Shown here in pieces: positions 22,872-35,500 of a stretch of 64,000 bases of DNA. The stretch is from Prostheceraeus crozeri (lineage: Eukaryota > Platyhelminthes > Polycladida > Euryleptidae), in NCBI GenBank assembly GCA_907163375.1, contig CAJQUW010007414.1, positions 124,001 through 188,000 on the forward strand, in the 5' to 3' direction. Position 1 is the first letter of the stretch; each line of letters starts with the position of its first letter. A model generated the notes under the pieces. The model searched no databases, had not been told where the DNA came from, and worked only from the letters and a program-made list of their open reading frames with translations. The translations under genes were made by a program, and so were the position numbers.

Positions 22872-24242
22872 CTAAGCCAATTGAGCTTATGTTTAATTGA
22901 CTGTTTTATTATGTTTTATGCTGATTTCTTTCCCCTGCTTGGTATGGATATAGACGTATAGGAACCTTAAGTGTTAAGTTGTACTATTATTCCTCAGATG
23001 CGCAATTTTCATCAATAAAGCAGATTTATATTGCTCACGAAATTGTGCACTTGAAGAATATCTTGCAACTAATGAAATTGATCACGTGAAAATAAACGTA
23101 AATGTAGAGTATAGGTATGATCTTTCAACATAAATAACTCGCAATTATAATTTTATATCGTATGAGATTGTATAACTTGTTATATTGCGAGTCTGTTACG
23201 AAACTGTTCGCAAGCGCGTTGAGAAATACAAAAAACAAAATCTTTTTGCCGACACATGTGCATTTATTACAAGCTTATACTTGCATGTGCGAATTGTAGT
23301 CAACATAATTATGTACACGACTTCGATGTGAGCAGCCATAAATTGTTTTAATAAGATGCAACGCTACTTATTTGCAATACTTCATCATTATTGATTTCAA
23401 TAGTAGCGACGCTTTAACGACACAATAGAAATCTCCCTACAGTTACATTTACAGAGTCATCTGGGAGCGAGGCAAATTTATCAAATCATGAATATTTCAT
23501 CCACATACTGTGCAAACATATAAATTTATTTGCTTAAGTCAAATGAGATTTGAAGACAAAAAAATAAAATTAATGAGCTTAATAATCTTTTCTAATAGAA
23601 GAAGTTGAAATCAAGTAATAATTATTTAATTAAACGCAGTAATGAAAAATTACTGAATGGTATTCCCAGGCTATTTAAGGGCTAATTACCTATTTCTCTA
23701 AAATTTAAGGGCGATCCCTGGACTCGGCAGCCACCCTGGAATTGATTATCTTCTAAAAAATGTCTCTTTATCTCCGAAATTTTCACAATGTCTCCGCAGA
23801 GGCACTAATCTCCAGAGTGGCCACACTGTAATAAATCATGATACTTAAAACCCAGTGCGTATAAATATAGTCCGATTAACTTACGCAAAGAGAAGAGTCA
23901 GATTTCTATGGATGAATCTGTCAGTTGAAATAAATACTAAAAACAGGACTTTTCCTGAATAGATATTCCGATTTATAAGATCACAATTAGCGTTGATCGG
24001 ACGAGATGAAACGGCATGCTATAAACTATAGAACAATAAGCAAAAAATGACCAAAATACAACAGGTCGGTATGTGTTATGGATGCCGTTTACACTTGTCA
24101 GAATATAATTGAAGTAAGAAGTCGATTGCCGTCGAAGTATGAATTGCATAGCCGCTGAAATAATAGTCAGAGAGCGCTGCTCTCTTGGCAAGTGGCATTT
24201 TATTTTCGCATTGAGGTCGGATTGTTCGATATCTATTAGCCC
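22872..24242. other. Intronic non-coding DNA, no recognised feature
   Basis: AT-rich. The open frame on the minus strand at 23973-24326 overlaps the palindrome arm and is not coding. Confidence 0.4.
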
Positions 24243-24992
24243 GGGAGCTTTTGGCACTTTCTTCCTAAATTCGCACACAAAGGGCTCGATAGCATGAATT
24301 TGTAGATCTTGAAACGCTGAATACAAAAATCAAATTCTTAAGTGTTACAGCCAGTCGCTTTCGGTTATAGGTAAGGTTGAATGATTCACATTGGAATACA
24401 ATGGTAAAATTCAAGAAATATCTATGCATTGTGAAACACTTGGCAATTTTCGTACATTTTCTTTTGCAGAAAAGAAACTATTTATCAGAAAACCATGAAA
24501 TTTGAAACATGATTGAGTTCAGAACATCAACTTCGATATAAAAGTTGAAGTGAGTCACGTGATTTAGTATTTGATGTCTGCGAGCCTCTACAAAATGAGT
24601 AAACTTCATGTTTTAAATTCATTTTGGCGATTTTACTCATTTTGTAGAGGCTCTCAGACATAAAATGCTGAATCATGTGACTCACTTCAACTTTTACATC
24701 GAAGTTGATGTTCTGAACTCAATCATGTTTCAAATTTCATGGTTTTCTGATAAATAGTTTCTTTTCTGCAAAAGAAAATGTACGAAAATTGCCAAGTGTT
24801 TCACAATGCATAGATATTTCTTGAATTTTACCATTGGATTCCAATGTGAATCATTCAACCTTACCTATAACCGAAAGCGACTGGCTGTGGCACTTAAAAA
24901 TTTGATTTTTGTATTCAGCGTTTTAAGATCTACAAATTCATGCTATCGAGCCCTTTGTGTGCGAATTTAGGAAGAAAACGTCAATAGCTCCC
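24243..24992. repeat. Large palindrome, two 361-bp arms, 28-nt loop
   Basis: The left arm is 24243-24603, the right arm is 24632-24992 and the loop is 24604-24631. The arms match end to end without visible indels, with roughly a dozen mismatches in the inner 340 bp, most of them A/G or C/T. The junction reads CCTCTACAAAATGAGTAAA, loop, then the reverse complement. The outermost 20 or so bases match less well. No coding frame. It lies inside the inferred FAMeT intron, so the pre-mRNA could form a 360-bp duplex. Confidence 0.95.
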
Positions 24993-27567
24993 ACCCTATG
25001 TTATCTTGAGCGGACATGAAATATCTCCAACATGCATTGATAATTGAGACAAAATGAATTGAAAGCAGAATCATTTGTGAGTGTCATTTGGTGTCTATAG
25101 TCTGTAATTCTGCCTGTGGATCCATCAGAAGGAAACTTTCAATACTTACTAATTACTTACATTGGACGCATGCAACAACAATATGCACCGTCTCTCATTG
25201 ACGTTATATCATCGCATCAATGAATTGTACCTGAAATGATTGCAACTACAGTGATAATTGTGGACGATGAGTCACGAAATGTCTACCGAATAGAATAGAA
25301 ATTTCTTGATAAACTGGTAGATAGGTGGATGTTTATAGAATGAGACTGGTGTCCTGATAACATGAAGATAATTCATTCGAAACGATTATCAATTCATGAA
25401 AATCAATGACATGGTCGACCAATAAAGATGAAATCACAAAATGGCCTGTAGAATCGTCTGGAAGCATGCTGGAATATCACTCTGCTCAGGATCGCTTACC
25501 ATGGATTATGAAGAACAATCATACAAAAAATGGAAACATGAATGTGGAAACTGTGGGTGCAAGATCAATTTTTATAATTTTCTTTCATGTCGTCTACAGA
25601 CTTTTTTAATGGTTCAATTTCATTCATATTCAAACAGGTGATATATCTCATTTGGATCCTATTCTGCGAGAATAATGTAGGTTATACAACATTTACATCA
25701 GAAGTTATCTCAAATTAAAGACAGAGAAGTCCTGAACTAGAGCCGCTGTCAGAGTCCAGACTGGTGCCATCCTATTCACCTATTGTCCTCTCTAGACAAG
25801 AGAGGATAATAACATAGATATCTGATCTCTATGATTTTTCGATCCATGTGTCAGGGCTGCGGTCTATTGATCAAAAGAAATGCTTCACTTTTACATGCAG
25901 AAACTTTCATTTTGTTGCTGATGAAACAAACACACTAGTATCTAAACTTTTATTTTAAGTGCATGATATAGCAATTCAGGTTCCACTTAGAAATTATATT
26001 TGAAAAAATGCCTTACATCAGACTTTGACGTAATTTTCTATTCTACGCACAACCGAAGGTCCACAAACCATCTTTGTCAGCAGAAACTATGATAAACACG
26101 GTGATCATACTTTTCCTGATGCGATCACTGACATTGATTAGATCATCTACATCTCATCAGGAGAAACAGAACTCTAAATTCCACAATTTCTACACTTGCA
26201 ACAGATGAATGATCCTCATCATAAGACCCCCAAAATTCTAAATCATTTTTGAAGGAATCTTGAGGATGATCGTTTTGAACCTTAAATCCAACAAAATGTT
26301 GACAATGTTGAAAGGTTGTTTTGTCTAAGCATGCAACGCGAAGCTTTTTCTTATTGTATGATTTAGGACTTTGAACAGAATTACCGCAATGTCGGGTTCT
26401 GTAGACGCTTTGCCATTCCAGACGAGCATATTTATTTCCATAACTAAGCAGACATTGACAGAAGCTGTCGTATGTAGCAGTAGAACAAAGAAACCATATT
26501 CTGACTTTTGCGATATTAAGATTCATGCTCAGAACGGAGTCTCGTATAGTTATGACTTCGATCACTATTTCTCTCTCGAATTACCGCACTAAGGCATTAT
26601 TTCAAAATGCCAGCTCACCACTATATATGCAGCTCCTCCATCGCCAACCTCTACAGTATATTAATAGCTAGATTTTATTGCTATTGAATTTGATTTTGAA
26701 TATTTAATAAATGATTTAAAATAATAATTGGAGGAATGTTTTCTAGGCTAATGCAAGTGAAAATAATCATCTCACTTGCTTAAATCTTTCATTTGACACT
26801 CTTTTCACTTTTCCTCAGTTCACACAGTTCTCTTCATCCCTGATCGCAAGACAACTGTGGCTTGTAAGAACTTGGAACTATCAATTAACTCATGTCACTC
26901 AAGATTCAACTCATCATAACAACGGAACAACAGTAGAAACGCCTTCAACGGCAGCAGAAATGTATTAAAGCTCATTTCTCCCTTATTGAATGATCTCCTC
27001 TCCTTTGTCCTTAACTCTCCCTATCTTGATCATTTCACTTGCATCCTCACATTCTGAGGTGAGCAACCTCAACCGACTGACCTTTTAGGAGGTGATGAAC
27101 ATATTCCGTTCAGATCAACACTTATTTGATTATTCTTTTTCTGAGCCTGTTCTCGTGATAAAAGGTCCGTCATTTGCGTCGCGATCTCTAAAAGGCACCT
27201 CCTTTATGTAAGGTCACTCGATCATATGGAACTCTATCTACTTCTTAATTAGGCTAGTTTCGTTTTTCCGCTTCCAAACCACCGCAACCTGGTTTAACTT
27301 GCCTTTATTTCAGTCGTACAGATCAGTTACTAGCTTCGAATGTTCACACTCCTTAATCGATCACGAGTGTCGAAATTCATAGTGTCTTGCGTTTCAGTCC
27401 CATTAAAGGCGCACTCTGGATGATTTTTCAACATAACCTCAATCAAATGTACGTTGGAAGAGAAGCCGTTCGACATGACTCTCGGCGGTGAAAGCTGTTT
27501 TGCTAAGTCGCTTGAGCTGAATGAAAATACGTGATGACGTCATTGGTCAGTGCGTAAGGACATTAGC
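24993..27567. other. Intronic non-coding DNA
   Basis: No gene recognised. The longest open frame (140 codons, minus strand, 26143-26565) begins at a GTG, has no recognised domain and is discussed under rejected items. Confidence 0.35.
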
Positions 27568-27752
27568 ATGAGAGTTAGAGATGTACATGCCTCGACCTGA
27601 CGAGCCGCGAGCCGATGTGATTTTGAAATATTCAAGCCGAGCCGACGAACCGTTTAAATTTTCGCTAAAACAAAGTTAAAATTCAACCAAATGTTCAGTG
27701 TCTATACAGATAGCTTGCTAACAAGTGGTGATTGTAGAACATTTACTGGATA

Positions 27753-27873
27753 TACCGTAAAGCCTCTATTTGAACGGTATGCCGCTCTATTTTTCAAACC
27801 TTTCCCCGCACTGCCGTTTAATTAGAGGTGCCGTTCAATTAGAGAGTGCCGTTCAAATCGAGGTTTTACGGTA
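27753..27873. mobile_element. Small MITE with CCGTAAA termini, nested in hAT
   Basis: Terminal inverted repeats TACCGTAAAGCCTCTATTTG and, in reverse, TACCGTAAAACCTCGATTTG, each followed by AACGG, enclose about 70 bp. Flanking TA dinucleotides are consistent with a Tc1/mariner/pogo-group mobiliser. The ends differ at two visible positions, so it is fairly young. Confidence 0.75.
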
Positions 27874-28441
27874 ATTACAGTTGCATCATCAATTATAAAT
27901 TGTGAAGGAATTCTTCACTTGACGATAAAAGTAATTAATATGGTGATATTACAGTGATTATCTTGTCTTATGAAGATTCCTGGTTGCATTGATGCAACAT
28001 TTATACATGGTTATGGTTTTCTTTGTCTATTATTTCTACAAATTTCCTACGCAGTTTTCTACTTTTCATTTTCTCTACCGATCTGATGTATCTGGCTAAT
28101 ACAATTACGCATCAGTTTTATAATAAAATTTTGAGAAAGACATTTATCACAGCGCAAACTATCATTTGAGGATGGTGGTCCTTGACGAACAATAAAGAGC
28201 TTCTGGTTCATCAATCTTAGCATAAGAATATCAAAACTGTCCATTACTGAGCTTAGGCAAAGGTCTTAAAGTCTGCCTAAAGTCTCCTAAATGAAAAATT
28301 TTAATTCTTTGATAAAGTTTTGCTTTCATACTATAGTAATTTGAATCACGAAAATTCGGGAAATAATTCGATGTAATTTCTTTCAACGACTTGATTAAAA
28401 AGCAGGATTAGCTTGAGTTTGCTGTGTTTCTCAATGAATTA

Positions 28442-28618
28442 CAGTGGAACCTCCTATTGCGGACATTCGATACAGCGGACACCTCCGTATTACGGACAGT
28501 TAAGCTCAGTCCCGAATAATGTTCGTATCATCACCGGTAACTCCATATTGCGGACACCTCTAAAATGCGGACACTAAGGCGCAGTCCCGACGGTGTCCGT
28601 AATATGGAGGTTCTATTG
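28442..28618. mobile_element. pogo/Tigger-like MITE, 177 bp, nested in hAT
   Basis: The left end is CAGTGGAACCTCCTATTGCG and the right end in reverse is CAATAGAACCTCCATATTAC. It is flanked by TA on both sides (28440-28441 and 28619-28620). Internal repeats of TTGCGGACA/TGTCCG are typical of this MITE type. No coding capacity. Confidence 0.8.
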
Positions 28619-28956
28619 TATATTACATATAACGAAGTCAATGTTGACCGTTGACCGATCGCTATTAGAACAGCTGCCTCAAAGGTATTCTTGCACACAA
28701 TACTAAGTTTGAAGTTATTTCAGACGCATTATGAGTAGCAATATGTACAGAGTAATATGTACTTCGATATGACTTCACTTGTCTTGAAAGAATGGGATGG
28801 GACCAAGCTACAAACGATATATTTTAAGCCAATCCGAAGAACCGCGGCTTCGACCGGCTCGAACAAGTGGAGCCGAAGGAAGATGATTTTAAGCCGAACA
28901 GAACCGAGCCGCATCGGTTCGGCTCGGCTCGGCTTAGGTACATCACTAATGAGAGT

Positions 28957-31900
28957 AGGATGGAAGCTCATTTATCACGTGCAATGACGAATAAGCATCA
29001 AAATACAAGCGCATCATTTCAAATAGCAGAATTTCATTTGGAAATTCATTTCAAGTTTGATGTAAAAATGATGCGGTGTTGTGTCTTCGTAATATCAACA
29101 ATACCAATACTGAACGTCGAAATATTAGTTTCTACAGATTCCCAACAAAAGCTTCATTGTTCATTAAAATGGTGCCGAAGCATAGGACGGAAATGCTTTA
29201 ATCCTATCCTAATAAACATACTTGTGTCTGTTCTGACCACTTCGCCGAAGTAGACAAGACAAAGAGTTGTCTGACCAACATCGAATAAATCAGCCTCTAT
29301 TACGTTTGCGACCAAAACGCGATCCAACGTCTCAAAATGATTTCAATGATTTATGCCTGCTTCTCAAAGTTATCTCATTTCAATGATTTCGCATTAGAGT
29401 AAAATTCAAGATTTTATTTAGAAATACCGCAAATTGAAACCATTACGATGTATCGAAATATCTATATTATCTTAATTTCAGAAAACATTACGAAATAGAT
29501 GCTTACAACCGTCAAATATATTCACTGTTTATCACAATATTGAATTAATTAAATGTGACTACAGACATTGTCAGCGGAGTTTGTTAGCTTTGCTCACACT
29601 GCAAGGAGAACCTTGCATAAGAAGTAATGCGCTAATTGCAAAATGATATCTGCTGAATCAAATGCATGCACATTTCTCTCTTTCTCGAAAAACATGCCCT
29701 AACACGAGAAAGCACATGATTACTATCTATGACTTCTTATTGACGATTTTTGAAATTACTAGCTCATCGCATAGCAGCGGTATTCAGGGACTGGTATGAT
29801 CGTAAAAAGCATGGTAGGAAGGTTATTGTTAATTAATTCTCATTAGGAAGGTGTGACAACAATATAACTTTTGCGTCGCTTTCTCAATTTGACGATACGG
29901 TTATGCATATAAATTCTTCACGAAGTTAGAGGCCTGCGATTATATATAATAAAATGAAAACTGAAAACTTTAGGAGCACACCTTTAAGTTTTTCTATCTT
30001 CGTTTCCATTTTAGTTCCATCAAAAGCTCTGTACTCAAAGTTTAGGATTGCGAGTCGATCCTGCGCAGAATGGCGATAGAGTTGCCGCTGACTTTGAAGA
30101 CTGAATATATAGGCTGGCAGGTGGGATCTTTCTTCACACCGCTGCTTTCCTGTTCCTCGATTCCGAGGCTTCGTGCCATTACGCCTTCAGGATCGATGTC
30201 ACACCGTCTAAATTCCGTTTGAGGTGAGCCTTGCATGTGTACTTTTATCTTCTTTGGTCCACAACGGCTTCTTTAAGTACACACACACAGCGTGATCCCT
30301 AGCAGGCGACTTTAAGGCATCTGGATGCCGTGACCTTTGTTCAACTTAACTGTTGTTGAATGAAGCATGCTTCCATGCAGCTCATTGCGGGGGGATATGG
30401 GTGACCCAGTCTCTGTAGGAGACATATAGCATCTTCTATACAGTGGATGTTGAAGGTCTCGTGGTGATTAGAAACATGTTGCTGAGCTTCAAACCTATCT
30501 GGGTAGAAGGAACAATTGCCCAGTAAACACTGACTTCAACTCTCACACTAAGATCGTGATTAAAATCGGCCTAAGAATGAGTAGATCAACATTCTCTGAT
30601 GTAAGCCCACCAAGATTTTAATATAAAAAACTTCGATGTACAAGTATAAGCCTCCCTAAACCTCAGCAGCTACTTTAGAATTTTAAAAATATTTCACAAT
30701 GGTTGACACATTTCATTTTTCTATCATAAACAGACTGATTACCATAAATTATTCGCTAACACAATGACCGCGAGAAATCTACAATTAGAGGTCTCGAAAA
30801 AACATCGTTGAATCGCAAGATTTGTTGCCCCCCAATTGTTGCTGGTTTTTAGTCTTCGTAATGGTTGCGAGGTGCGACTAGGTATTCTAAGTTTAGACGC
30901 TTATGTTTACAACGCTTAAAGTTCGTTAGACTTCGACAGATTCGGTTCAGGTCATGAATATTGATGCTCTTATCTGTGTGTTTATCTAACTATCAAATGC
31001 AATGGTTCAACATTAAGTCAGAATGGTAGAGATATTGTTGCAGTTTACACAACAGTGATCTTTGATTGACACTTTCATCACGTAGGACCACTAAGATAAA
31101 CTTGATGAAGATCTATAATAAACTATAAACAATGATCTGTCTTACAAACTGAACTTCCATGAAAGTTTCCTTCCAAAATCAACTACCCGGCAAGCTAGTT
31201 TTTTAATGCACCCAGATTCGAGTGTCGCAACTTCAACCGAATTCCTGAGCAATAATGCATGCAAATTTTTCAACTTCAGTGATTGATTATACCGTTTTGC
31301 AGTAAGTCGATGCAACCCCAGTCTTGGTGAGCCAAAATAAGGTCGGTACTGTATCAAAATTATCAAGACCAAGATTCCTAGTCAACAACCAATATCAGAA
31401 ATTTTTATTGCCAGAGATTTCTCACGTGCCGTCTGATGTGCTCGCATTTTCTTTGGCGTACCCTGCAGCATATACATCATAAGTTTATAAAATTATCGAA
31501 ATTCAAGTAAAATTGTAAATGTACCAACTCTGTCATACCGCTCTCATACTGATTAATAAAGCATTATCATTATCAGCATGTCATTTTCTGAATAGTAACA
31601 GTTGCACCATGTTCACATCAATAAAACACATCTTGTGTTCCATGGTAAAAGGTCTCTCCAAAGGCCTATCAGCTTGGAATTGAGACATAAGCTTATTGAC
31701 GCATGGGTTGACAGGAACAAAAATTAATCAGGCTAAGGTTTCGCACAGGGGATTCCCGGGCATATACAGGGACTGGGTACCACTAAACGCTCGGAAGCCA
31801 TTATTCTCAAATTGACCTTCAACTGGCCCACCGTCTAACCTGATGGAGTAACGGCACGTTTAAAGAATGCCTTGCAAGGAGATTCAAACATGTTTGTTGA

Positions 31901-32034
31901 AACGCTTGTTATTTCAGATCCGGTTCGTCGTGCAAGTTGCTAAACATTTCTGGGACCCATGTTGTAAACTTTGTGTTTTAGAGCTCCTCGAAGAAAATAT
32001 GCACATGAATTGACGAGAACAGGCGATCCTCTTC
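28957..32034. other. Intronic non-coding DNA with one possible exon relic
   Basis: Mostly AT-rich unique sequence. A minus-strand frame at 30042-30236, listed separately, has gene-like composition. At 31550-31580 a plus-strand AATAAAGCATTATCATTATC resembles the 3' tail of some LINEs, but no LINE coding sequence precedes it. Confidence 0.35.
30042..30236 (-). CDS. Unrecognised possible exon or gene relic
   Basis: A minus-strand frame, open upstream for about 13 more codons (KKIKVHMQGSPQTEFRRCD), continues with IDPEGVMARSLGIEEQESSG and ends IAILRRIDSQS before a stop at 30042-30044. Amino-acid and codon use look more gene-like than the surrounding AT-rich frames. I do not recognise a domain and see no convincing splice sites. 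It could be a host exon, a retrocopy piece or chance. Confidence 0.25.
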   Translation of the reverse strand: MQGSPQTEFRRCDIDPEGVMARSLGIEEQESSGVKKDPTCQPIYSVFKVSGNSIAILRRIDSQS

Positions 32035-32293
32035 ATAGTCCGGGAGCTAGCGTGAAGTTGTGCAGGGAACGAGGTAGTACATAAAACTTTCACATAGTAT
32101 AGTACACCTCTAACCTACTGCAAAACTTCGCGTCTGCCGGATCAGATCATTTGCTTTTCAGAAATAGAGAGGATAACACAATCCCATGTATTTCCAGTGG
32201 TAAAATTGTGACATTTAAGGTGTTGACTCCATTTTTTCGAATTTTTGCTCATAAAAGTTACACAAATTGGTATTTTGTTGAACTGGTTATTAC
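32035..32293 (+). repeat. Interspersed repeat family R2, copy 2
   Basis: Nearly identical to 45124-45383 over about 260 bp: ATAGTCCGGGAGCTAGCGT at the start, GGTTATTAC at the end. Only a handful of differences are visible, so both copies are recent. The copy here runs directly into a hairpin. Confidence 0.9.
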
Positions 32294-32533
32294 AGAAATC
32301 ATCTACAGATCATGATCTTTCAAATGAGTTATCATTCTGTGACAGAGGATGAAGTAAAGTGTACAAACAGACACTTTTCGTTAAAGTATATCAACAATTT
32401 TCCTGAAATTTCTATGTTAAAATTTGCAGTTACACCAACGAAAAGTGTCTGTTTGTACACTTTACTTCATCCTCTGTCACAGAATGATAACTCATTTGAA
32501 AGATCATGATCTGTAGATGATTTCTGTAATAAC
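32286..32533. repeat. Hairpin with two perfect-looking 97-bp arms, 54-nt loop
   Basis: The left arm is 32286-32382, the right arm is 32437-32533 and the loop is 32383-32436. The outer ends are GTTATTACAGAAATCATCTA and its exact reverse complement; the inner end is ACACTTTTCGTT. The left end overlaps the last eight bases of repeat R2, and the right end directly abuts a hAT terminus at 32534. The R2 copy at 45 kb lacks this hairpin. Confidence 0.95.
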
Positions 32534-35500
32534 TAGTGTTCGGCACGAGTACTCGAGTACTCGAGTACTCACTCGAATCACATGTACTCGAGTATTGATT
32601 CGAGTACTCGAGTAGATTCTATCGATTTATTCCAGTCGAAACTATTTGTTAAAGTTTTCTGGCTGATGTTTTCTTGAACTACAAGCTATATAATGGACAG
32701 TGAATAAAGATTGTATTAGCATTTTCATTTTTGTGCATCTATTTGAGCAATAATTCAATTGCATTGCATTTTTGCTATTATAATAGTTGAATAACATTTA
32801 GCCAAAATTTCTTTTTCGCGATATCATTAGTCTATTGATTCATTTTTTTCTTTGAGTACTGAATCTACTGTACCGAGTACCGACCGTGGTAGCATCACTT
32901 CATAACTGCGTCAGTCAAGCTTCATGCCCGATTCTATCATTATTTCATACACGGTACGGATGTCAGATGGGGAAATGGAGCGAAATGTTACATGCTCGAG
33001 GTGTCACACATTTGTCAATTTAGCAATTAAACAAAATATAGCATGATGCAATTTATGCAAAACATTATCATTTACCGATCTTTCATGTTTTGCCGGTGGC
33101 CAACTCTAACTTCTTGCCCAAGTATTTTCAGCGGCCGTCGATGTAAACAAAAATTTTGCGGCTTCAGCGCAAGCAACGGTGAATGAATGAAAGAAGGCAG
33201 TCTTCCCTAATCTAGGTCTGTGAATAAATCACGTGATTTATGACGTAGAAACATCGGATGGTTTTATTCGCAGTTGTACCGCTCCCCTGGCAAAAATATG
33301 CTGCGCAACGGGTGACGCATTTTCTTACAGACATCCGAATGAAATAGATTGATTTCTTCAGTTGATCATTATGGCGCCGACGAAGAAGTCTGATGTTTGG
33401 AAACATTTCCGACGCGATACATCGACTGGTAAAGCAGTATGCCTTAGAACCCCAATCATATATTAACTCTCTGTTCATCGACGACAAAAAATTATGGAAC
33501 CATTTGAAACATTTTCATGATCTAAAGAACTCAGAGCTCAACAGCATCAGCTTCGTCATTGAATGTTTTTGTGAAGTCAACACCAAGAAATAAGGTTTCT
33601 TTTGATTTCAATCATGTAGTGAAAGACTCATCAAATTCATCGCGAGACATTATGAGCCATTAAACATTTGGAAAACCAAGATTTCAAGGATTTTGTGAAA
33701 GAGCTGAACCCTAACTTCGATCTCCCATCAGCTCGTAAATTAAAACGGATATGGAGAAAATTTACGATGATACGAAGCAAAAGATCAAAGAAGAACTTGA
33801 CGATTCATCCGAAACTGTTTGTGCAGTAACCACTGACATTTGGACATCGAACCAAGCCGAGTCTTTTCTTAGCTTGACAATATCTACTCTTTCATCATCG
33901 TGGGAGTTATCTTCGAAATGCGTTGAAGTGAATTCCTGCCGGGGTCACATACTGCTGACAACATCTCTGATCACCTTTCCAATATGTGCCGTGAGTGGAA
34001 TATACATCCTAATCAGGTTGCAATAGTTACGGATAGTGCGGCGAATATGAGAAAAGCAACCGGATTTATGAACTTAGGATTGTGATCAACTGCTTTGCTC
34101 ATATCTTGCAGTGCGCCCTTGTACATGCGTTAAAGCAAGAAGAAATCGTTGAAAACCTTCGGCAAGCCAGAAAAATAGTGGGACATTTTCATCATTCCCC
34201 TTCTCAAACATTGTCCTTAGTCAGAGCGTCGGAAAAATTTGATCACATACCTTTCCGAAAGTTGAAACAAGAAGTTGTGACACGGTGGGGGAGTACATTT
34301 CAGATGTTAGAACGATTGATTGCAATGAAGAAACCTGTTATCCACGTAATGCTTGAAAACAAAGAAGGAATACCTTCAGCTGATTTTTGTCGAAGGCTGA
34401 AGTAATTGTTTCTGTTCTCCGACCACTTCATCTTATATCAACCAAAATGAGGGCAGAGAAGTCCGTCACTTTATCTTCAATTTATCCTGTCGTTATAAAT
34501 TTACTGACAAACACGATGCACTCAAAAGACAATGACGAGAAATTTATAATAGAAATGAAAAAAACATTTTTGTGAGTATTTAGAAAAAAGATTTTTTGAG
34601 GATGGACATCAGGAATGTGATGGAGGTTGCATGTGTGCTAGATCCTCGCTTCAAAACCCTTCCATTTTTATCAGAAACCGCACGAAGAAAGGCATACAAG
34701 TCTGTGAGAGCTGAATTGGATTCACTTTTAGAAAATTGAAGGAAACAGAGAAGAAATGGCCGTCGACAGCTCGACAAAAGATTCAACTATACCATCGAAC
34801 TGGAAGTACTGTATGGTACATTTATCACTGAAACTGGAAATAGTAGCAAACAAAAGAATCAATCGAAACACTTGCTTGATCTGTATTTGGCAGAAGCAGA
34901 AATACCTATTACAGAAGATCCGCTATCATGGTGGAGAGTGAATAAGACAAAACATCAGTGTTGGCAAAGATCAGCCGATTTTACATGGGAATTCCGGCTA
35001 CGTCGGTAAGTTCAGAAAGAGCATTTTCTACGGCTGGTCAAATCGTCACTGAGACACGAAACAGACTGACACCAAAGACCGTTCGATTACTTCATTTCCT
35101 ATCCAAAAATTTGTAGAACGTTGATTAAAGATTCTGTTATAAAGAGATTAGAGATATTGAGTTAGAGATGATTAAGAAAAAAGTGGCATAGGCCTACCAT
35201 TGCTTTTTCCTTATTGAAGTATAATGGCATACACGAATCTAAATTATGAACTGAACAAAGGAATTTTAGGTTGAAATCTTCGCTGCTATATTGCTTTGCG
35301 CCTGTGCCGCAAAAATATAATGGTCTACTAGAAAATAGGAATGATGATGTCAGAACTATTTGAAATTCTAGAAATACTCGTAGGTCTATTCTCTAGATAA
35401 TTCATAGCTTTATAATGGTTCAGTGAACCGCATTTGATCGACCTTAAATGGATTAAATTGGCATCATCCGCGCTGGAAGGTGAAGGATTACATCGCTATC

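Larger units (their letters stand above)
27568..28956. mobile_element. Non-autonomous hAT element with exact 8-bp target duplication
   Basis: The element spans 27576-28948 and is flanked by ATGAGAGT on both sides (27568-27575 and 28949-28956). The termini are TAGAGATGTAC and, in reverse, TAGTGATGTAC. Inside each end are clusters of GAGCCG/CGGCTC words (27600-27650, 28840-28935), likely transposase binding sites. No transposase gene remains. Two smaller MITEs are nested inside (27753-27873 and 28442-28618). The intact target duplication makes the hAT assignment firm. Confidence 0.9.

Noticed and set aside
26143-26565. 140-codon open frame on the minus strand, one of the longer frames outside recognised elements
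   Set aside because: It begins at GTG, has no recognisable domain or convincing splice sites, and a plus-strand frame is open over half of it too. Chance is likely.
31142-31372. 76-codon minus-strand frame near a LINE-like ATTATCATTATC tail
   Set aside because: The tail is on the other strand and the frame has no LINE motif.
32549-32615. CTCGAGTA array as a microsatellite
   Set aside because: The same word clusters at the opposite end of the element inside matching termini, so it is a hAT subterminal repeat.
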